From Amycolatopsis sp. NBRC 101858 (GTDB lineage: Bacteria; Actinomycetota; Actinomycetes; Mycobacteriales; Pseudonocardiaceae), in NCBI RefSeq assembly GCF_030269325.1, contig NZ_BSTD01000002.1, positions 1,240,001 to 1,304,000 on the forward strand: DNA of 64,000 nt. The letters are read 5' to 3'. A program made the translations under genes and the position numbers. Positions within the stretch are counted from its first letter, which is position 1, and each line of letters begins with the position of its first letter. A model generated the notes under the pieces. The model was not told the DNA's origin and ran no database searches. It worked only from the letters and a program-made list of their open reading frames with translations. This document shows, one piece after another, positions 45,301 to 57,703 of the stretch.

Positions 45301-48300
45301 CTCGGCGACGGTCGGGTCGCCGGCGAGGTCGGTGCGCAGGACGAGGGTGTTGAGGAAGACGCCGACCAGGTCGTCGAGCGCGTCGTCGGTGCGCCCGGCG
45401 ACCGGGGTGCCCAGCGGGACGTCCTCCCCCGCGCCGAGCTTCGCCAGCAGCGTGGCGAGCCCGGCCTGCAGCACCATGAACACGCTGACCCCGGCGGCGG
45501 CGGCGAGCCGTTCGAGACCGGCCCGCAGCTCGCGGTCCAGCTCGAAGTACACGCGGTCGCCCCGCCCGTCGGCCACGGCGGGCCGGGGGTGGTCGGTCGG
45601 CAGCTCCAGCTGGTCGGGGACGCCGGCCAGGGCCGTGCGCCAGTGCGCCAGCTGCCGCGCGGCGAGGCTGTCCGGGTCGTCCTCGGCGCCGAGCAGGTCC
45701 CGTTGCCACAACGCGAAGTCCGCGTACTGCACCGGCAGCGGCGCCCAGTCCGGCGTCCGCCCGGCCAGCCTGGCGGCGTAGGCGTGCGAGAGGTCGCGGG
45801 TCAGCGGCCCGAACGACCAGCCGTCGGCGGCGATGTGGTGCACGACGACGACCAGCACGTGCGCCCGCTCGCCGGTGCTGAGCAGCGTGGCCCGCATCGG
45901 CGGCTCCACCGCCAGGTCGAAGCCCCGCCGGGTGGCGGCGCGCACGGCGCCGTCCAGCTCGCGAGCAGTGACGTCGGCGGCGGTGAACACCCCGGTGACC
46001 TCGACGATCTGCTGGTACGGCACCCCGTCGTGCTCGGGGAACACCGTCCGCAGGCTCTCGTGCCGCGCGACGACGTCGTCGAAGGCGGCCGAGAGGGCAC
46101 CGGTGTCGATCGGGCCGGTGAGCTTCACCGCAACGGACAGCGTGTACGCCGCGCTCTGCTCCTCGAACCGGCTGAGGAACCACAGCCGCTGCTGCGCGAA
46201 CGACAGCGGCAGCACCCCGGGACGCGGCCGGGCCACCAGCGCGGCGCGGGTCCGCGCGCGGTCCAGCCGGCCGGCGAGCCCGGCGGCCGTCGGGTGGTCG
46301 AAGAGGTCCTGGACGGACACCTCGGCGTCCAGCTCGGTGCGGATCCGGCTGGCCAGGCGGGTGGCCAGCAGCGAATGCCCGCCGTGGGCGAAGAAGTCGT
46401 CCGTGACACCGACTTCGCGGCCCAGCACTTCGGCGAACAGGGCCAGCAGCCGCCGTTCGCGCTCGGTTTCCGGGGCCCGGCCGGGTTCGGCCGCGCCGGT
46501 GCTCGGCGGCACCAGTGCCTTGCGGTCGACCTTGCCGTTCGGGGTCAGCGGCAGCGTCTCCAGCCGGACGTAGGCCCCGGGCACCATGTAGCCGGGCACG
46601 GCGCGGGCGAGCCGCCCGCGCAGCTCGTCGTCGGGGATGTCGCTGTGCAGCACGACGTAGGCGGCCAGCTCGTCGCCGTGGGGCTGCACGACCGCGTCGC
46701 GGATCTCGGGCTGGGCCCGCAGCGCGGCCTCGATCTCGCCGAGCTCGATGCGGTTGCCGCGGATCTTGACCTGGTCGTCGCGGCGGTGCAGGAACTCCAG
46801 CTGCTCGTCGGCGCGCAGCACGACGAGGTCACCGGTGCGGTACATCCGCTCCCCCGGCACCGGCCGGAACGGGTCCGGCAGGAAGGTCGCGGCGGTGCGG
46901 CCCGGGTCGGCCAGGTACCCGCGGCCGACGCCGAGCCCGCCGACGTACAGCTCGCCCGGCACGCCGGCCGGGACCGGCCGCAGGTGGTCGTCCAGGACGT
47001 AGAGCGCGGTGTTGCGCAGCGGCGAGCCGATCGGCGTCCGCGAGCCCTCCGGCGCGGTCGTCAGAACCGCGTGCGTGACGTCGTCCGAGCACTCCGTGGG
47101 CCCGTAGGCGTTGACCAGCGGGACGTCCGGGAACCGGGCGAGCCAGCGTGCGCAGGATCGCGGCGGCAGGGCCTCGCCGGTGACGACCAGCAGGCGCAGG
47201 GCGGGCAGCGCCGGCGCGCCACCCTCGATCTCCCAGGCATCGAGGGTGGCGGCCAGCAGGGAGGGCACGATCTCCAGGACGGTGACGCCGTGCTCGGCCA
47301 CCGTCGCGAACAGGGCACGCGGATCGCGCGCGGACTCGCGGCCGGTCACCTGGACCCGCCCGCCGGCGACGAGCGGCGCCAGCATCTGCCAGACCGAGAT
47401 GTCGAAGGTGACCGGCGCGTTGTGCACCACGACGTCCCGCTCGCCGAGCGCGAGGTCCTCGACCTTCGCGAGCAGGTGGTTGGCCATGCCGCGGCGCGCC
47501 ACCATGGCACCCTTGGGCCGACCGGTCGACCCGGACGTGTACAGCACGTACGCCAGGTCCAGCTCGTCGCCCGACAGCGGCGGCGCGTCCTCGGCGGTTT
47601 CGCCGTCGAGGGTCAGGACGGGGACCCCGCCGGCCAGTTCGGCGGCGAGCGTCCCGTGGGCCGGGTCGGCCAGGAGGACGACCGGAGCGCTTTCGTTCAG
47701 CAGACCGGCGTTCCGGACGAGCGGCGCGGCGGCGTCCAGCGGCAGGTAGGCGCAGCCGGCACCGAGCACACCCAGCACCGCCGCGACGTAACCGGCGCCG
47801 GGCTCGGCCAGCAGCGCGACCAGCGAGCCGGTCACCGCCCCGGCGTCGCGCAGCCGGGTGGTCACGGCGTTCGCGCGGCGGACGAGCTCCGCGTACGTCG
47901 TTTCGCCGTGCTCGTCACCGACCGCGACCCGCTCCGGGAAGCTCCCCGCGAACTCCCGCACGCGGGCCACGACGTCGGTCATGCCGAGCGGGCGTCCGGT
48001 GTCGTTCCAGTCGACCAGCAGCCGGCGTTCCTCGGCGGGGCTGAGCACCCCGACCTGGCTGAGCGGCAGCTCCGGCCGGGTGAGCGCGCGATCGAGGAAC
48101 CGCGCCAGCCCGTCGGCCAGCCGCTGCACCGTCTCGCGGTCGAAGAGGTCGGTGCTGTACTTGATCAGCGAGACGACGCCGGCGCAGGTGTTGTCGTCCG
48201 TCCGCTCTTCGGCGAACTCGAAGTGCAGGTCCAGGTCCGCGGTGCCGGTCGGGACCAGCTCGCCGCCCAGCGTCAGGCCGGGCAGCTCCACGCGCGGGGT

Positions 48301-51300
48301 TTCGTTGCTGTGCAACGTGATCGCGACCTGGAACAGCGGGTGCCGGGCCCGCACGCGCGGCGGGTTGAGCACCTCGACGAGCCGTTCGAACGGGACGTCC
48401 TGGTTGCCGTACCCGGCGAGGTCGGTCTCCCGGACCCGGCCCAGCAGCTCCCGGAAGGCCGGGTCGCCGGCGAGGTCCACGCGCAGCACGAGCGTGTTGA
48501 CGAAGAACCCGGCCAGGTCGGCCAGCGCGGCGTCGGTGCGGCCTGCGACCAGCGTGCCGAGCGGGATGTCGTCGCCTGCGCCGTACTTGCCGAGCACCGT
48601 GGCGACGGCGGCCTGCAGCACCATGAACACCGTCGTGCCCGTCTCGGCGGCCAGCCGGTCGAGCCGGGTGTGCAGGTCCGCGTCGAGGGTGAAGGGGACG
48701 ATGTCGCCGACGTAGGTCGAGGTGGCCGGGCGCGGGCGGTCGACCGGCAGCGGCAGCTCGCCGGGCAGGCCGTCCAGTGCCTCGTTCCAGTACGCGAGCT
48801 GCCGCGCCTGCAGGCTTTCCGGGTCGCCGGCGTCGCCCAGCAGCTCGCGCTGCCACAGCGCGTAGTCCGCGTACTGCACCGGCAGCGGCGCCCAGTCCGG
48901 GGCGACGCCGTCGAGGCGGCGGGCGTAGGCCTGGGCGAGGTCGCGGGCCAGTGGCGCGGCCGACCAGCCGTCGCCGGCGATGTGGTGCAGCACCAGCAGG
49001 AGCACGTGCTCCTCCGGGCCGACGGCGAACAGGGTCGGCCGCAGCGGCACGTCCCGCGTCACGTCGAACGCCGTGCGCGCGGCTTCGCGGAGCACCTCGT
49101 CGAGTCGGTCCGCCGAGGTCTCGACGACCGGCAGCTCCGGCTCCGCTTCGGTCGCGGCGAGCACGAGCTGCACGCCTTCGCCGTCGACCTGCGGGTACAC
49201 CGTGCGCAGCACTTCGTGTCGCTCGACGAGGTCCCGCAGCGCGGTCCGCATCGCGTCGACGTCGAGGTTTCCGGTCAGCCGCAAGGCGATCGGGATGTTG
49301 TAGGTGGCGCCGGGACCCTCGAACTGGTTGAGGAACCACAGCCGCTGCTGCGAGAACGACAGCGGCACCCGGCCGGGACGCGGGCCCGCGGTCAGCGCGG
49401 GCCGCGTGCCCGTGCCGCCGAGCCGGGTCGCGAGCTGCGCCGGGGTCTGGTTCTCGAAGACGTCGCGGATGGTCAGCCCGGCGTGCAGGACGGCCTCGAT
49501 CCGGCCGACCAGCTTGGTGACGAGCAGCGAATGCCCGCCGCACTCGAAGAAGTTGTCGTCGATGCCGACGCTCTCGCGGCCGAGCACCTCGGCGAACAGG
49601 CGGCACAGCATCTCTTCGCCCGGGGTGCGCGGCTCCTGGGAGCGCGGGCCGACGACCTCGGGTTCGGCGGCCGCCGGCCGGACCGGCTCGAGGACTTCCG
49701 GCTCGCCGTAGCGGCTCCACCGGCCCCGGCGGCCGGTCGCGGCCATCCGGGTGCCCGCCTTGCCGAACGGGCTGGGCACGAGCGTCGTGGCGAGCGCGAC
49801 GGGGTCGGCGTCCGCCGTCGTCGTCAGCGGCCGGCTCGACGCGACGTACCACCACCCCGGCACCCCGGGCGGGACGAGCCGCAGGTGCTCGTCCAGCAGG
49901 TACACGCGCGGTCGCGCGGGCGGGGCGACCGGCAGGCCGGCCAGCAGCTCCGGCACGCCGGCCGCGCGCTTGCTCCACTCCCCGAGCAGCGTCTCGCGCT
50001 CCCCCGCGGCCAGCAGGTCCAAAGTGGACAGCGTCCGGCCGGGATCGGCGACGGCGGAGGCGAGCACGGCCAGGAAGCGTTCGCCGAGCAGGCGGGCGGT
50101 GTCTTCGAAGAAGAGGTCGGTGCTGTACTCGAGGCCGAGGGTGATCCCGGCCGGGGTGCCGTCGGCGCCGAAGTCCTCGACGAAGTCGAACGACAGGTCG
50201 AACTTCGCGGTGCCGTTGGTGGCCAGCTCGAAGTGGCCGGCCAGCCCGTCCATCGTGACTTCGGGCCGCTCGTTGTTCTGGAAGGTGAGGATGACCTCGA
50301 ACATCGTCTTCGCGCCGCCGGAGCGCGCCGGGCGGATGGTCTCCATCAGCCGTTCGAACGGCACGTCCTGGTGTGCGTAGGCGGCGAGGTCGGTTTCGCG
50401 CACCCGGGCGAGCAGGGCGCGGAAGCTCGGGTCGCCGGACAGGTCGGTCCGCAGGAGCACGGTGTTGAGGAACAGCCCGACCAGCGGGTCGAGCACCGGC
50501 TCGGTGCGCCCGGCGACCGGGCTGACGAGCGCGATGTCCGTGCTGCCGCCGAGGCGCGACAGTAGCGTCGCCAGCGCGGCCTGCACGACCATGAACGGCG
50601 TGGCGCCGGACGTCCTGGCCAGCTCGGTGACGCCCGCGTGCAGCCCGGCGCCGAGCGGGAAGTGGAGCGTGTCGCCCTGCGGCGTCCGGTTCTCCGGCCG
50701 CGGCCGGTCCAGCGGGAGGTTGAGGTCGGTGGTCAGCCCGACGAGCTCGGCCCGCCAGTACTCGATCTGCTCGTTCGCGAGGCTGCCCGGGTCGTCGTCG
50801 GCGCCGAGCAGTTCGGTCTGCCAGCGCGTGTAGTCGGCGTACTGGACTTCCAGGGGCGTCCAGTCCGGCGCCTGCCCGCGCTTGCGGGCGTTGTAGGCGG
50901 CACTCAGGTCGCGGGCCAGCGGGGCGGCCGACCAGCCGTCGGCGGCGATGTGGTGCACCACCACGAGCAGGACGTGCTCGCGCTCGGCCAGCTCGAACAG
51001 CGTCGGGCACACCGGGATCTCGGTGGCCAGGTCGAAGACGTGCGCACCCGCCTCGGCCAAGTCTTCGGCGAGGTCGTCCTCGGTGGTCTCGACGACGTCC
51101 AGCCGCGGCCGGGCGGCCTCGGGGGCGAGGACGACCTGGTGCGGTTCGCCGCCGTCGTCGGGGAAGACCGTGCGCAGGGTCTCGTGGCGCGCGATGAGGT
51201 CCCAGACCGCCTGCTCGAGGGCGTCGCGGTCGAGGTCGCCGGACAGCCGCGTCACCGCGGGCACGTTGTAGGTGCCGCTCGGGCCTTCCATCCGGTCGAG

Positions 51301-54300
51301 GAACCACAGCCGTTGCTGGGCGGGCGAAAGCGGGATGCGCGCCGGCCGCTCGGCGCGCTCGAGCGGGGGCCGGGGCCGGAGCGGGCCGTCGAGCAGCGCG
51401 GCCAGGTCGGCGGCCTTCGGCGCGCCGAACAGGTCCTTGAGGGAAAGCTCGATCCCGGTGGCCCGGCGCAGCTTCCCGATCAGCCGGGTGCCGAGCAGGG
51501 AGTGCCCGCCGAGGTCGAAGAAGCTGTCGTCGACGCCGACCCGCGCCACGTCGAGGACTTCGGCGAACGCCGTCGTGACGAGCTCTTCGTTCGCGGTCCG
51601 CGGGGCGCGGACGTCGGCGCCGGTGTCCACCCGGGGCTCGGGGAGGGCCTTGAGGTCGACCTTGCCGTTCGGGGTGAGCGGCAGCGCCGGCAGCGCTTCG
51701 AACACCGACGGCACGAGGTGGCCCGGCAGCCGTTCGGCCGTCGCGGCCCGCCACTGCTCGGGGTCGCCGTCGCCGACAACGTAGCCGACGAGCCGCTTCT
51801 GCCCCGCCGGGTCGGTGCCGACGACCACCACGGCGTCGGTGACGCCGGGCAGCGCGCGCAGGGCGACCTCGACCTCGCCGATCTCGATGCGATGGCCGCG
51901 GATCTTGACCTGGCGGTCGCGGCGGCGGAGGAATTCGAGCTGGCCGTCGTCGCGGTGGCGCACGATGTCGCCGGTGCGGTACATCCGCGCGCCCGAGCCG
52001 GGCTGGAACGGGTCCGGCAGGAACGTCGTGGCGGTGCGGCCGGGGTCGGCCAGGTAGCCGCGGCCGACCCCGTGCCCGGCGACGTACAGCTCGCCCGGGA
52101 CGCCCGGCGGGACCGGGCGCAGGCCGTCGCCGAGCACGTAGAGCCGCGTGTTGCGCACGGCGTGCCCGATCGGCACCAGCGGCCCGTCGAGCGGGCTGGC
52201 GGAGGTGAGCACCGCGTGCGTGACGTCGTCGGCGCACTCGGTCGGCCCGTAGGCGTTGACCATCGGAATCCCGGCGAACCGCGAGAACCAGCGGCGGCAC
52301 AGGTCCGGGGGCAGCGGCTCACCGGTCACGACCAGCTCGCGCAGGAGCGGCAGCGCCGGCGTCGGGGCACCGTCGTCCCAGGAGTCGAGCGCGGCCCGCA
52401 GCAGCGACGGCACGACCTCGAGGATCGTCACGCTCTCGCGGGCGGTGACGCCGAACAGCGCGGCCGGGTCGCCGGCGACCTCGCGGCCGACGACGCGCAC
52501 GCGGCCGCCGAGCACCAAGGCGCAGGCCATCTGCCAGATCGAGATGTCGAACGACAGCGGCGCGTTCTGCACCACGACGTCCTCGCCGCGCAGGTCCAGG
52601 TCGTCGATCTTCGCCTGGAGGTGGTTGACCAGCCCGCCGTGGGTGACCATCGCACCCTTGGGCGTGCCGGTGGAACCGGAGGTGAACAAGACATAGGCGA
52701 GGTCGTCGGCCTCGGCCGGCACCGCCGCGTCGAGCAGCCGGCCGGCGGTTCCGGCCGGCACGAGCGGGTCCACGCCGAGCGCGACGACGGCCTCCCGGTA
52801 CGCGGGAGCCGCGATCACCGCCGTGGCCCCGCTTTCGGCGATCAGCTGCGCCGTGCGGGCGCCCGGCGCCCGCGGGTCGAGCGGGACGTAGGCGCCGCCC
52901 GCGGCCCAGACGCCGACCATCGCCGCGATGAACCCGGTGCCGGGCCCGTCGAGGATGCCGACCCGGTCGCCCTTCGCCAGCCCGCGCTCCCGCAGCTGCC
53001 GCGCGACGGCGGCCGCCCGGCCGCACAGGTCCGCGTAGGTGGTCTCACCGGCGTCGTCGACCACCGCGACCGCGTCGGGCCGGGCGGCGGCGATCGCGTC
53101 GATCCGCTCGACGACGCCGGTGAATTCCGGGGCGCCGCTGGTGCCGGTCCAGCCGGCCAGCAGCGCGCGTTCGGCCGGGGCGAGCACGTCGATCCCGCCG
53201 AGCGGCCGGTCCGCCGGCCAGTCCCCCAGGTCGCGCAGGTAGCCGAGGAACCGGTGGGCCAGCCGGTCGAGGTCGGCCTCGGTGTAGAGCTTCGGGTTGC
53301 CGTCGAAGAGGACGCCGAGCCCGCCGTCCTCGCTGTCGTAGACGGTGATGGAAAGGTCGTCGTTCGGCGCGGTGGACAGGTTGTGCGTGCGGCCCGGGCA
53401 CGGCCCGAAGCGCAGCTGCTCCACGAAGGACGCGACGTTCAGCTCCGGCCCGAACGGCCGCGTGTCGGTCGGCGGCAGGCCGATCAGCCCGCGCACCTCG
53501 CGGCCGCGGTGGCGCTGGTGCTTCAGCGTCCGGCGGACCTCCTTGCCGACGTGGCCGAGCAGCTCGCCGCGGGTCATCGCCGGGCGGATCGCCAGGGGCA
53601 GCGGCAGCACGTTGGCGCGCATGCCGGGGATCGCGCGGGTCGCGTCGGTGGTGCGGGCGGTCACCGGCAGCGAGAGGACGACCTCGGGGCCGCCGGTCAG
53701 CCGCTGCAGGTACGCGCCCATCGCGGCGATCACGAACGTCGGCCACGCGGCCCGGTCCTCCCAGGCCAGCGCGCGCAGGGCCGCGGCGGCGGCCGGGTCC
53801 AGGGTCGCACCGCGGCGGAGGAAGCCGTCGGCGGGCACCACCGGGCGGGTCGCCACGGTGGTCAGCTCGGGGGTCTCCGGGAACCGGCCGGCCCAGAACT
53901 CGCGGTCGCGCTCCGCCTGCTTCGAGTCCAGGTAGGACTGTTCGTCGGCGAGCAGCACCGACAGCGGCTCGAACGCGCCTTCGGCCGGGTCGGTTCCGTC
54001 GACGAGCGCGGTGTAGATCGTGGCGACGCGGCGGGCGAACACCGCCTCGCTGAAGCCGTCCCACAGGACGTGGTGCGCGCGGGTGTAGAAGTAGTGCTTT
54101 TCGTCAGCCAGCCGCAGCAGCGCCATCTCGTACAGGGCCGCGCCGGGATCCGCCGGGTCCACGGGACGGCGGACGTCGGCCCGCATCCACTCGAGCGCGT
54201 CCTGCTCGGCATCGAAGCCGAGCAGCGTCAACGGCGACCCGGTCAGCGGCTCGACGACCTGGCGCACGGTGTCGCCCTCGGCGTGGAACCGCACCCGCAG

Positions 54301-54486
54301 GCACTCCGCCTCGGTGACCGCGCGGCGCACGGCGTCGGCGAAGACGTCCTCGCGCAGCGGGCCGTCGATCTCGTAGTACTCGGCGATGTTCCAGATCGGG
54401 TTGCCCGGGTCGAGCTGCTGGGCGTACCAGACTTCGAGCTGCGCGGCCGACAGCGGCAGGGCGGCCCCGGATGGATTCTGCGACAT
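42346..54486 (-). CDS. Four-module NRPS: C-A-T-C-(A relic)-T-C-A-T-C-A-T-TE
   Basis: 4046 residues. C1 ~10-430 (EntF-like acyl-accepting; HHVLWDG near 142), A1 ~450-960, T1 (LGGHSLL near 995), C2 (HHIAADG near 1182), an A2 relic of only ~90 residues (~1510-1600), T2 (near 1652), C3, A3 (SGSTGRPKG near 2322), T3 (near 2705), C4, A4 (near 3362), T4 (near 3743), TE with GWSFGG near 3875, Asp in SLDSAPG and His in AAGHDAM. No epimerisation domain. By alignment to GrsA the codes are A1 and A3 D-I-W-E-V-T-A-D-D (same substrate; acidic pocket, suits Dap) and A4 D-I-L-Q-I-G-V-I-W, matching the glycine code. Module 2 must be charged in trans. Start ATG at 54486. Confidence 0.93.
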   Translation of the reverse strand: MSQNPSGAALPLSAAQLEVWYAQQLDPGNPIWNIAEYYEIDGPLREDVFADAVRRAVTEAECLRVRFHAEGDTVRQVVEPLTGSPLTLLGFDAEQDALEWMRADVRRPVDPADPGAALYEMALLRLADEKHYFYTRAHHVLWDGFSEAVFARRVATIYTALVDGTDPAEGAFEPLSVLLADEQSYLDSKQAERDREFWAGRFPETPELTTVATRPVVPADGFLRRGATLDPAAAAALRALAWEDRAAWPTFVIAAMGAYLQRLTGGPEVVLSLPVTARTTDATRAIPGMRANVLPLPLAIRPAMTRGELLGHVGKEVRRTLKHQRHRGREVRGLIGLPPTDTRPFGPELNVASFVEQLRFGPCPGRTHNLSTAPNDDLSITVYDSEDGGLGVLFDGNPKLYTEADLDRLAHRFLGYLRDLGDWPADRPLGGIDVLAPAERALLAGWTGTSGAPEFTGVVERIDAIAAARPDAVAVVDDAGETTYADLCGRAAAVARQLRERGLAKGDRVGILDGPGTGFIAAMVGVWAAGGAYVPLDPRAPGARTAQLIAESGATAVIAAPAYREAVVALGVDPLVPAGTAGRLLDAAVPAEADDLAYVLFTSGSTGTPKGAMVTHGGLVNHLQAKIDDLDLRGEDVVVQNAPLSFDISIWQMACALVLGGRVRVVGREVAGDPAALFGVTARESVTILEVVPSLLRAALDSWDDGAPTPALPLLRELVVTGEPLPPDLCRRWFSRFAGIPMVNAYGPTECADDVTHAVLTSASPLDGPLVPIGHAVRNTRLYVLGDGLRPVPPGVPGELYVAGHGVGRGYLADPGRTATTFLPDPFQPGSGARMYRTGDIVRHRDDGQLEFLRRRDRQVKIRGHRIEIGEVEVALRALPGVTDAVVVVGTDPAGQKRLVGYVVGDGDPEQWRAATAERLPGHLVPSVFEALPALPLTPNGKVDLKALPEPRVDTGADVRAPRTANEELVTTAFAEVLDVARVGVDDSFFDLGGHSLLGTRLIGKLRRATGIELSLKDLFGAPKAADLAALLDGPLRPRPPLERAERPARIPLSPAQQRLWFLDRMEGPSGTYNVPAVTRLSGDLDRDALEQAVWDLIARHETLRTVFPDDGGEPHQVVLAPEAARPRLDVVETTEDDLAEDLAEAGAHVFDLATEIPVCPTLFELAEREHVLLVVVHHIAADGWSAAPLARDLSAAYNARKRGQAPDWTPLEVQYADYTRWQTELLGADDDPGSLANEQIEYWRAELVGLTTDLNLPLDRPRPENRTPQGDTLHFPLGAGLHAGVTELARTSGATPFMVVQAALATLLSRLGGSTDIALVSPVAGRTEPVLDPLVGLFLNTVLLRTDLSGDPSFRALLARVRETDLAAYAHQDVPFERLMETIRPARSGGAKTMFEVILTFQNNERPEVTMDGLAGHFELATNGTAKFDLSFDFVEDFGADGTPAGITLGLEYSTDLFFEDTARLLGERFLAVLASAVADPGRTLSTLDLLAAGERETLLGEWSKRAAGVPELLAGLPVAPPARPRVYLLDEHLRLVPPGVPGWWYVASSRPLTTTADADPVALATTLVPSPFGKAGTRMAATGRRGRWSRYGEPEVLEPVRPAAAEPEVVGPRSQEPRTPGEEMLCRLFAEVLGRESVGIDDNFFECGGHSLLVTKLVGRIEAVLHAGLTIRDVFENQTPAQLATRLGGTGTRPALTAGPRPGRVPLSFSQQRLWFLNQFEGPGATYNIPIALRLTGNLDVDAMRTALRDLVERHEVLRTVYPQVDGEGVQLVLAATEAEPELPVVETSADRLDEVLREAARTAFDVTRDVPLRPTLFAVGPEEHVLLLVLHHIAGDGWSAAPLARDLAQAYARRLDGVAPDWAPLPVQYADYALWQRELLGDAGDPESLQARQLAYWNEALDGLPGELPLPVDRPRPATSTYVGDIVPFTLDADLHTRLDRLAAETGTTVFMVLQAAVATVLGKYGAGDDIPLGTLVAGRTDAALADLAGFFVNTLVLRVDLAGDPAFRELLGRVRETDLAGYGNQDVPFERLVEVLNPPRVRARHPLFQVAITLHSNETPRVELPGLTLGGELVPTGTADLDLHFEFAEERTDDNTCAGVVSLIKYSTDLFDRETVQRLADGLARFLDRALTRPELPLSQVGVLSPAEERRLLVDWNDTGRPLGMTDVVARVREFAGSFPERVAVGDEHGETTYAELVRRANAVTTRLRDAGAVTGSLVALLAEPGAGYVAAVLGVLGAGCAYLPLDAAAPLVRNAGLLNESAPVVLLADPAHGTLAAELAGGVPVLTLDGETAEDAPPLSGDELDLAYVLYTSGSTGRPKGAMVARRGMANHLLAKVEDLALGERDVVVHNAPVTFDISVWQMLAPLVAGGRVQVTGRESARDPRALFATVAEHGVTVLEIVPSLLAATLDAWEIEGGAPALPALRLLVVTGEALPPRSCARWLARFPDVPLVNAYGPTECSDDVTHAVLTTAPEGSRTPIGSPLRNTALYVLDDHLRPVPAGVPGELYVGGLGVGRGYLADPGRTAATFLPDPFRPVPGERMYRTGDLVVLRADEQLEFLHRRDDQVKIRGNRIELGEIEAALRAQPEIRDAVVQPHGDELAAYVVLHSDIPDDELRGRLARAVPGYMVPGAYVRLETLPLTPNGKVDRKALVPPSTGAAEPGRAPETERERRLLALFAEVLGREVGVTDDFFAHGGHSLLATRLASRIRTELDAEVSVQDLFDHPTAAGLAGRLDRARTRAALVARPRPGVLPLSFAQQRLWFLSRFEEQSAAYTLSVAVKLTGPIDTGALSAAFDDVVARHESLRTVFPEHDGVPYQQIVEVTGVFTAADVTARELDGAVRAATRRGFDLAVEPPMRATLLSTGERAHVLVVVVHHIAADGWSFGPLTRDLSHAYAARLAGRTPDWAPLPVQYADFALWQRDLLGAEDDPDSLAARQLAHWRTALAGVPDQLELPTDHPRPAVADGRGDRVYFELDRELRAGLERLAAAAGVSVFMVLQAGLATLLAKLGAGEDVPLGTPVAGRTDDALDDLVGVFLNTLVLRTDLAGDPTVAELLARIRQADLTAYAHQDLPFERLVDVLNPARSQARTPLFGVLLVLHNNAGASLELSGVDAEVLPEPTGTARYDLAFEFTEHESGFGGFVEYRTELFEAETVTRMAERLSTVLRAMAGDPGKRLGAIDVLDAEERARILVARNDTARELAAATLSDRLRLTAQRAWDTVALVAGDTELTYRELDARANGLARVLVRHGAGPEAVVGLVLPRSADLVVAVLAVLRTGAAYLPIDPGYPAERVAFMLEDAAPAVVVTTPGTETGSAPRVLLDDAVPAESYPTPPDGVVTRPENPAYILYTSGSTGRPKGVVVPLGALANLLDDMVTRTRIAPDDSFLTVTTPGFDIANLELLVPLLAGARLVVAAPDEVRDPAVLGELIVHTGATIMQATPTLWQELAETAPETLGGLRALIGGEAVSRALADRLGAVTRGVTNVYGPTETTIWSTAADLTAGPDRPGAPTIGVPLANTQVYVLDARLRPVPDGVPGELYIAGAGLARGYLNRPGLTAQRFVADPFGAPGTRMYRTGDLVRWGADGQLDYVGRTDHQVKLRGFRIELGEIETALLALPEIGRATVIVREDVPGDRRLVAYVAGDGVEPAQVRARLGETLPDYMVPAAVVVLERFPLTANGKLDRSALPAPAATITAGHDRLRTPAEDLLCAAFADVLGVPAVGLHDDFFALGGHSLLATRLLSRVRDRLSGGLGIRDLFDHPTPARLARRIESADGGTSFDVLLPLRREGTREPLFCVHPAGCVSWSYHGLAAHLADRPLHGLQARGIVDDAVLPADVGAMAADYLAEIRRVQPHGPYHLLGWSFGGVVAHEIACRLQDEGEHVALLVSLDSAPGSDDDLPGDEELAAIVLRFFGYRGDEEPVRGPDFAGLRELFAREANPLAELTPEQLKRCFAAWRNNLKLQKEFVPRTFRGTLLHFAAAADAGNRTAAAWTSHVDGAVAVTGVAAGHDAMTGAEPLRRIGAAIEKYLANERSDR

Positions 54487-54503
54487 GCTGACGTTTCTCC
54501 CGG

Positions 54504-55499
54504 TCAGTGCGCGGCGTTCAGTTCGGACAGCCGGCCGTCTTCGTACGCCGGTTCGTATTCGGGCCAGTAGGACTCGCGCACCCAGGCGTCGTCGTAGACG
54601 GTGGCGAGGTAGCGCTCGCCGAAGTCGGGCGCGATGGCGACCGCGGTGACCGGCGACGTCCCCGTGTTCGCGTCCAGCCAGGCCAGCGCGCCGGCGATCA
54701 CGGTGCCAGTGGATCCGCCGAACAGGAAGCCCCGCCGCGCCAGCTCCCGGCAGCGGCGCACCGCGTCCGGCTCGGTCACGTGCACCACTTCGTCCACAAA
54801 GGACTCGTTCAGGATCCCCGGACGGACGCTGGTCCCCAGCCCCGGGATCAGCCGGCGCGCGGGCGCCCGGCCGAAGGTCACCGACCCCTCGACGTCCACG
54901 GCCACGATCCGCGGCGCCCGCCGGGCGGTGCGGAAGTACCGGGCGCACCCCATCAGCGTCCCGGTGGTGCCCGCGCCGACGAACAGCACGTCGACGTCGG
55001 GGAACTGCCGGGCGATGGCGGGCGCGGTGGTGAGGTAGTGCGCCATCCAGTTGTCCCGGTTCCCGTACTGGTTCAGCCAGACGAACCCGTTCTGCGCGCA
55101 GAGCATCCGCACGTGGGCGATGCGCGCACCGAGGAACCCGCCCTCGGCGGCCGGTTCGGTGACGACGTGCACCCGGGCGCCGAAGGCTTCCATCATCCGC
55201 CGCGTCGCCTCGTTGCAGCGCGCGTCGGTCACGCAGACGAAGCCGTAGCCGCGGTCGGCGGCGATCATGCTCAGCGCGACGCCGAGGTTGCCCGAGGACG
55301 ATTCCACCAGCGTCGAGCCGGGCGTGAGCAGGCCACGCCGCTCCGCGCTCGTGATCATCTCCTGCGCCGCCTTCAGCTTGACCGAGCCGGCGAAGTTGAA
55401 CGCCTCGCACTTGAGGTACAGGGCAGGGCCGAAGACCGGCCGGAGGTCCACGTACAGGTTGTCTTCGTTGTATTCCTGCGGAGCCGAGATGATGGGCAC
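54504..55499 (-). CDS. SbnA-like PLP enzyme, first step of L-2,3-diaminopropionate synthesis
   Basis: 331 residues of the cysteine-synthase fold. The PLP Lys is in [12 protein letters not shown] near residue 40, the substrate loop [11 protein letters not shown] near 70 and the phosphate loop [10 protein letters not shown] near 180. By similarity to SbnA/VioB it joins O-phospho-L-serine with L-glutamate to give N-(2-amino-2-carboxyethyl)-L-glutamate. The GTG at 55499 is chosen since AGGGG stands 6 nt before it; a TTG at 55505 is the alternative. It follows the SbnB-like gene and precedes the NRPS by 17 bp, so Dap is made to order for the assembly line. Confidence 0.9.
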   Translation of the reverse strand: MPIISAPQEYNEDNLYVDLRPVFGPALYLKCEAFNFAGSVKLKAAQEMITSAERRGLLTPGSTLVESSSGNLGVALSMIAADRGYGFVCVTDARCNEATRRMMEAFGARVHVVTEPAAEGGFLGARIAHVRMLCAQNGFVWLNQYGNRDNWMAHYLTTAPAIARQFPDVDVLFVGAGTTGTLMGCARYFRTARRAPRIVAVDVEGSVTFGRAPARRLIPGLGTSVRPGILNESFVDEVVHVTEPDAVRRCRELARRGFLFGGSTGTVIAGALAWLDANTGTSPVTAVAIAPDFGERYLATVYDDAWVRESYWPEYEPAYEDGRLSELNAAH

Positions 55500-55555
55500 G
55501 CACAACCCCTATTCGTGCGGGAGAGGACCGGCCGGGCGGATCGCCGCGGTCCGGG

Positions 55556-56602
55556 CTAGCGGGCCGGGGGCCGGTGCCGGTCCAGCTCGTGGAAGAAACC
55601 GTCGACCACCGGCAGCTCCCCCGCCGCGGCAGTCTCGTCGTACACGTACTTCGCCACCGCGAGGTCGAGCACCCCGAGGCCGAACGGCGAGAAGATCAGC
55701 GGGCGGCCGGCCGGCGGTTCGAGGCGGCCGGTCAGCACGTCGAACAGCGTGCCGGACAGGAAGCCCCGGTCCCCGGTCAGCTGCTCGGCCAGGTGCGGCG
55801 AGGTGTTCGCCTTGAGGCAGTGGTCGACGTCGTCGACGACGTTGGTGGAGACCAGCACGATCTCCGGGGCGATGTCCCGCAGCGAGATGTTGAGCACCAG
55901 CGGGTCGTGGGAGAACCAGTCGACGTCGGACACGTACGGCTCGGCGGCGACGGTGGCGAACACGACCAGGTCGCTGGCGCGGATCAGGCTCTCCGCGTCG
56001 TCGTGGCCGGTGACCCGCGCGGTCGTGCCGGTGCCTTCGAGGTAGTCGCGGAAGCCGGCGGCCGACCCCGCGTGCAGGTCGTGCACGCCGATCTCGTCGA
56101 ACTCCCAGCCGGTGGCCTGCAGGTAGGTGTGCACGAACCGGGCGATCAGGCCCGTCCCGACGAACCCGACCCGGCGCGGACGGCCGCGGCTCGTGCTCAG
56201 CACCGCCGCGGCGAGTGCGGCCGAGGCGGCCGTGCGCGCGGCGCTGATGATGGAGCTTTCCAGGCAGGCCAAGGGATAGCCGGTGGCCGGGTCGTTGAGG
56301 ATCAGCACCGCCGACGCCCGCGGGATCCCGTTCTTGACGTTGCCCGGGAAGCTGGAAATCCACTTGAGACCGTCGACGCCGTCGTCGCCGCCGAGCGAGG
56401 CCGGCAGCGCGATGATCCGGGAGTCCGGGCGGTCCGGGAACCGCAGGAAGTAGGAGGGCGGGTTGACCGTGTTCCCGGCGCCGTGCAGCCGGTAGGCCGC
56501 CTCGACGAGGTCGACCACCTTTTTCTCGTTGCCGGCCAGTACGGCCGAGACCTGCCGGCCGGAAATGACCGCGAAAGGAGGAATTTCGTTCCGCTCCGGC
56601 AT
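55556..56602 (-). CDS. SbnB-like dehydrogenase completing L-2,3-diaminopropionate synthesis
   Basis: 348 residues of the ornithine cyclodeaminase/mu-crystallin family. The Rossmann loop [12 protein letters not shown] lies near residue 143, and [11 protein letters not shown] near 78 and [11 protein letters not shown]-type strands match the substrate side. SbnB oxidises N-(2-amino-2-carboxyethyl)-L-glutamate with NAD to L-2,3-diaminopropionate and 2-oxoglutarate. First gene of the operon; ATG at 56602 with GGAGGGAA upstream. Pairing with the SbnA-like gene makes this assignment much firmer than the family alone. Confidence 0.9.
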   Translation of the reverse strand: MPERNEIPPFAVISGRQVSAVLAGNEKKVVDLVEAAYRLHGAGNTVNPPSYFLRFPDRPDSRIIALPASLGGDDGVDGLKWISSFPGNVKNGIPRASAVLILNDPATGYPLACLESSIISAARTAASAALAAAVLSTSRGRPRRVGFVGTGLIARFVHTYLQATGWEFDEIGVHDLHAGSAAGFRDYLEGTGTTARVTGHDDAESLIRASDLVVFATVAAEPYVSDVDWFSHDPLVLNISLRDIAPEIVLVSTNVVDDVDHCLKANTSPHLAEQLTGDRGFLSGTLFDVLTGRLEPPAGRPLIFSPFGLGVLDLAVAKYVYDETAAAGELPVVDGFFHELDRHRPPAR

Positions 56603-56659
56603 TTCTTCCCTCCGATTCCCGCCCGGCTTTCCCGGGCACTGGGGTGGCTTGCCGAAATG

Positions 56660-56691
56660 ACGCTAGCCGCGCCGCCACTGGCAATCCGCCA
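56660..56691 (-). promoter_or_regulatory. Promoter and activator-type dyad of the PKS-NRPS operon
   Basis: On the minus strand TGGC-GGATT-GCCA (56691-56679) is followed by exactly 13 nt and the -10 box TAGCGT (56665-56660). No normal -35 box exists; the dyad sits over it. Predicted leader ~50 nt to the SbnB-like start. The same layout occurs at 62631-62662 and 62687-62718. Confidence 0.6.
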
Positions 56692-56698
56692 CCACTGC

Positions 56699-56730
56699 TG
56701 GCGGGCGGCAAACGGGCGCACTGCTGGACT
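56699..56730 (+). promoter_or_regulatory. Weak copy of the same promoter layout before the exporter genes
   Basis: TGGC-GGGCG-GCAA (56699-56711), 13 nt, then TGGACT (56725-56730), ~35 bp before the exporter GTG at 56768. One half-site base and the -10 box deviate, so this is only suggestive. Confidence 0.3.
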
Positions 56731-56767
56731 GGGGCCCGCGCCGTCGCCGGAAGAGAAGGGCCGAGGA

Positions 56768-57703
56768 GTGACCGCAGCAATCGAAACCGAGGGTCTGACC
56801 AAACGGTACGGCAGCCATCAAGCGTTGCGCGGGGTGGACCTGCACGTGCCGGCGGGCACGGTGCTGGGGGTGCTGGGGCGCAACGGGGCGGGCAAGACGA
56901 CGACCGTGCGGATCCTCTCCACCCTGCTCGTCCCGGACTCGGGCCGGGCGTTCGTCGCCGGGCTCGACGTCGTGCGGCAGCAAGCCGAAGTGCGCACGCG
57001 GATCGGGCTGACCGGACAATACGCCGCGGTCGACGACCGGCTGACCGGCCGGGAGAACCTGGTGCTGCTGGGCACATTGCTCCACATCGGACGCTCGCCC
57101 GCGAAGGCCCGTGCCCGCGAGCTCCTGGCGCAGTTCGACCTCACCGGCGCCGCCGACCGGCAGGTCCGGACCTACTCCGGCGGCATGCGGCGCCGGCTCG
57201 ACCTGGCCAGCTGCCTGATCTCCCGCCCGCCGGTCGTGTTCCTCGACGAGCCGACCACCGGGCTGGACCCGGCCAGTCGCGCCGTGCTGTGGGCGGCGAT
57301 CCGCGAGCAGGCGGCGGCCGGCACGACCGTGCTGCTCACCACGCAGTACCTCGAAGAGGCCGACAAGCTGGCCGACCGCGTCGTCGTGATCGACGCCGGC
57401 AAGGTCGTCGCCGAGGGCAGCCCGGAACAGCTCAAGCGGGATGTCGGCGGCGAGTGGCTGGAGGTCTCGGTCGCCGACCCTTCGCGCGCGGGTGAAGCCC
57501 GGGAAATCCTGGCGTCGGTCGCCGGCTCGGTCGAGGTCTCGGACGGCAAGCTCAGCGCGCCCATCCCCGACGGCACGGCCGGAATCGCCGCGGTGGCGGG
57601 GAAACTCCACGCGAACGGGATCGCCGTGCTGGAGTTCGCCTTGCGCCGCCCGTCGCTCGACGACGTCTTCTTCGCTCTCACCCGGACTTCGGAGGCGGTA
57701 TGA
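56768..57703 (+). CDS. DrrA-like ABC exporter ATPase
   Basis: 311 residues. Walker A GRNGAGKTTT near 36-45, Q-loop in LTGQYAAVDDRLTGREN, signature YSGGMRRRLDLA near 140, Walker B VVFLDEPTTGLDP near 160, H-loop TTQYLEEAD. The C-terminal ~80 residues are the DrrA-type regulatory tail ending RRPSLDDVFFALT. GTG at 56768 with GAAGGG upstream. The stop overlaps the permease start (ATGA-type GTATGA). Divergent from the PKS-NRPS operon; most likely exports its product and gives self-protection. Confidence 0.93.
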   Translation: MTAAIETEGLTKRYGSHQALRGVDLHVPAGTVLGVLGRNGAGKTTTVRILSTLLVPDSGRAFVAGLDVVRQQAEVRTRIGLTGQYAAVDDRLTGRENLVLLGTLLHIGRSPAKARARELLAQFDLTGAADRQVRTYSGGMRRRLDLASCLISRPPVVFLDEPTTGLDPASRAVLWAAIREQAAAGTTVLLTTQYLEEADKLADRVVVIDAGKVVAEGSPEQLKRDVGGEWLEVSVADPSRAGEAREILASVAGSVEVSDGKLSAPIPDGTAGIAAVAGKLHANGIAVLEFALRRPSLDDVFFALTRTSEAV

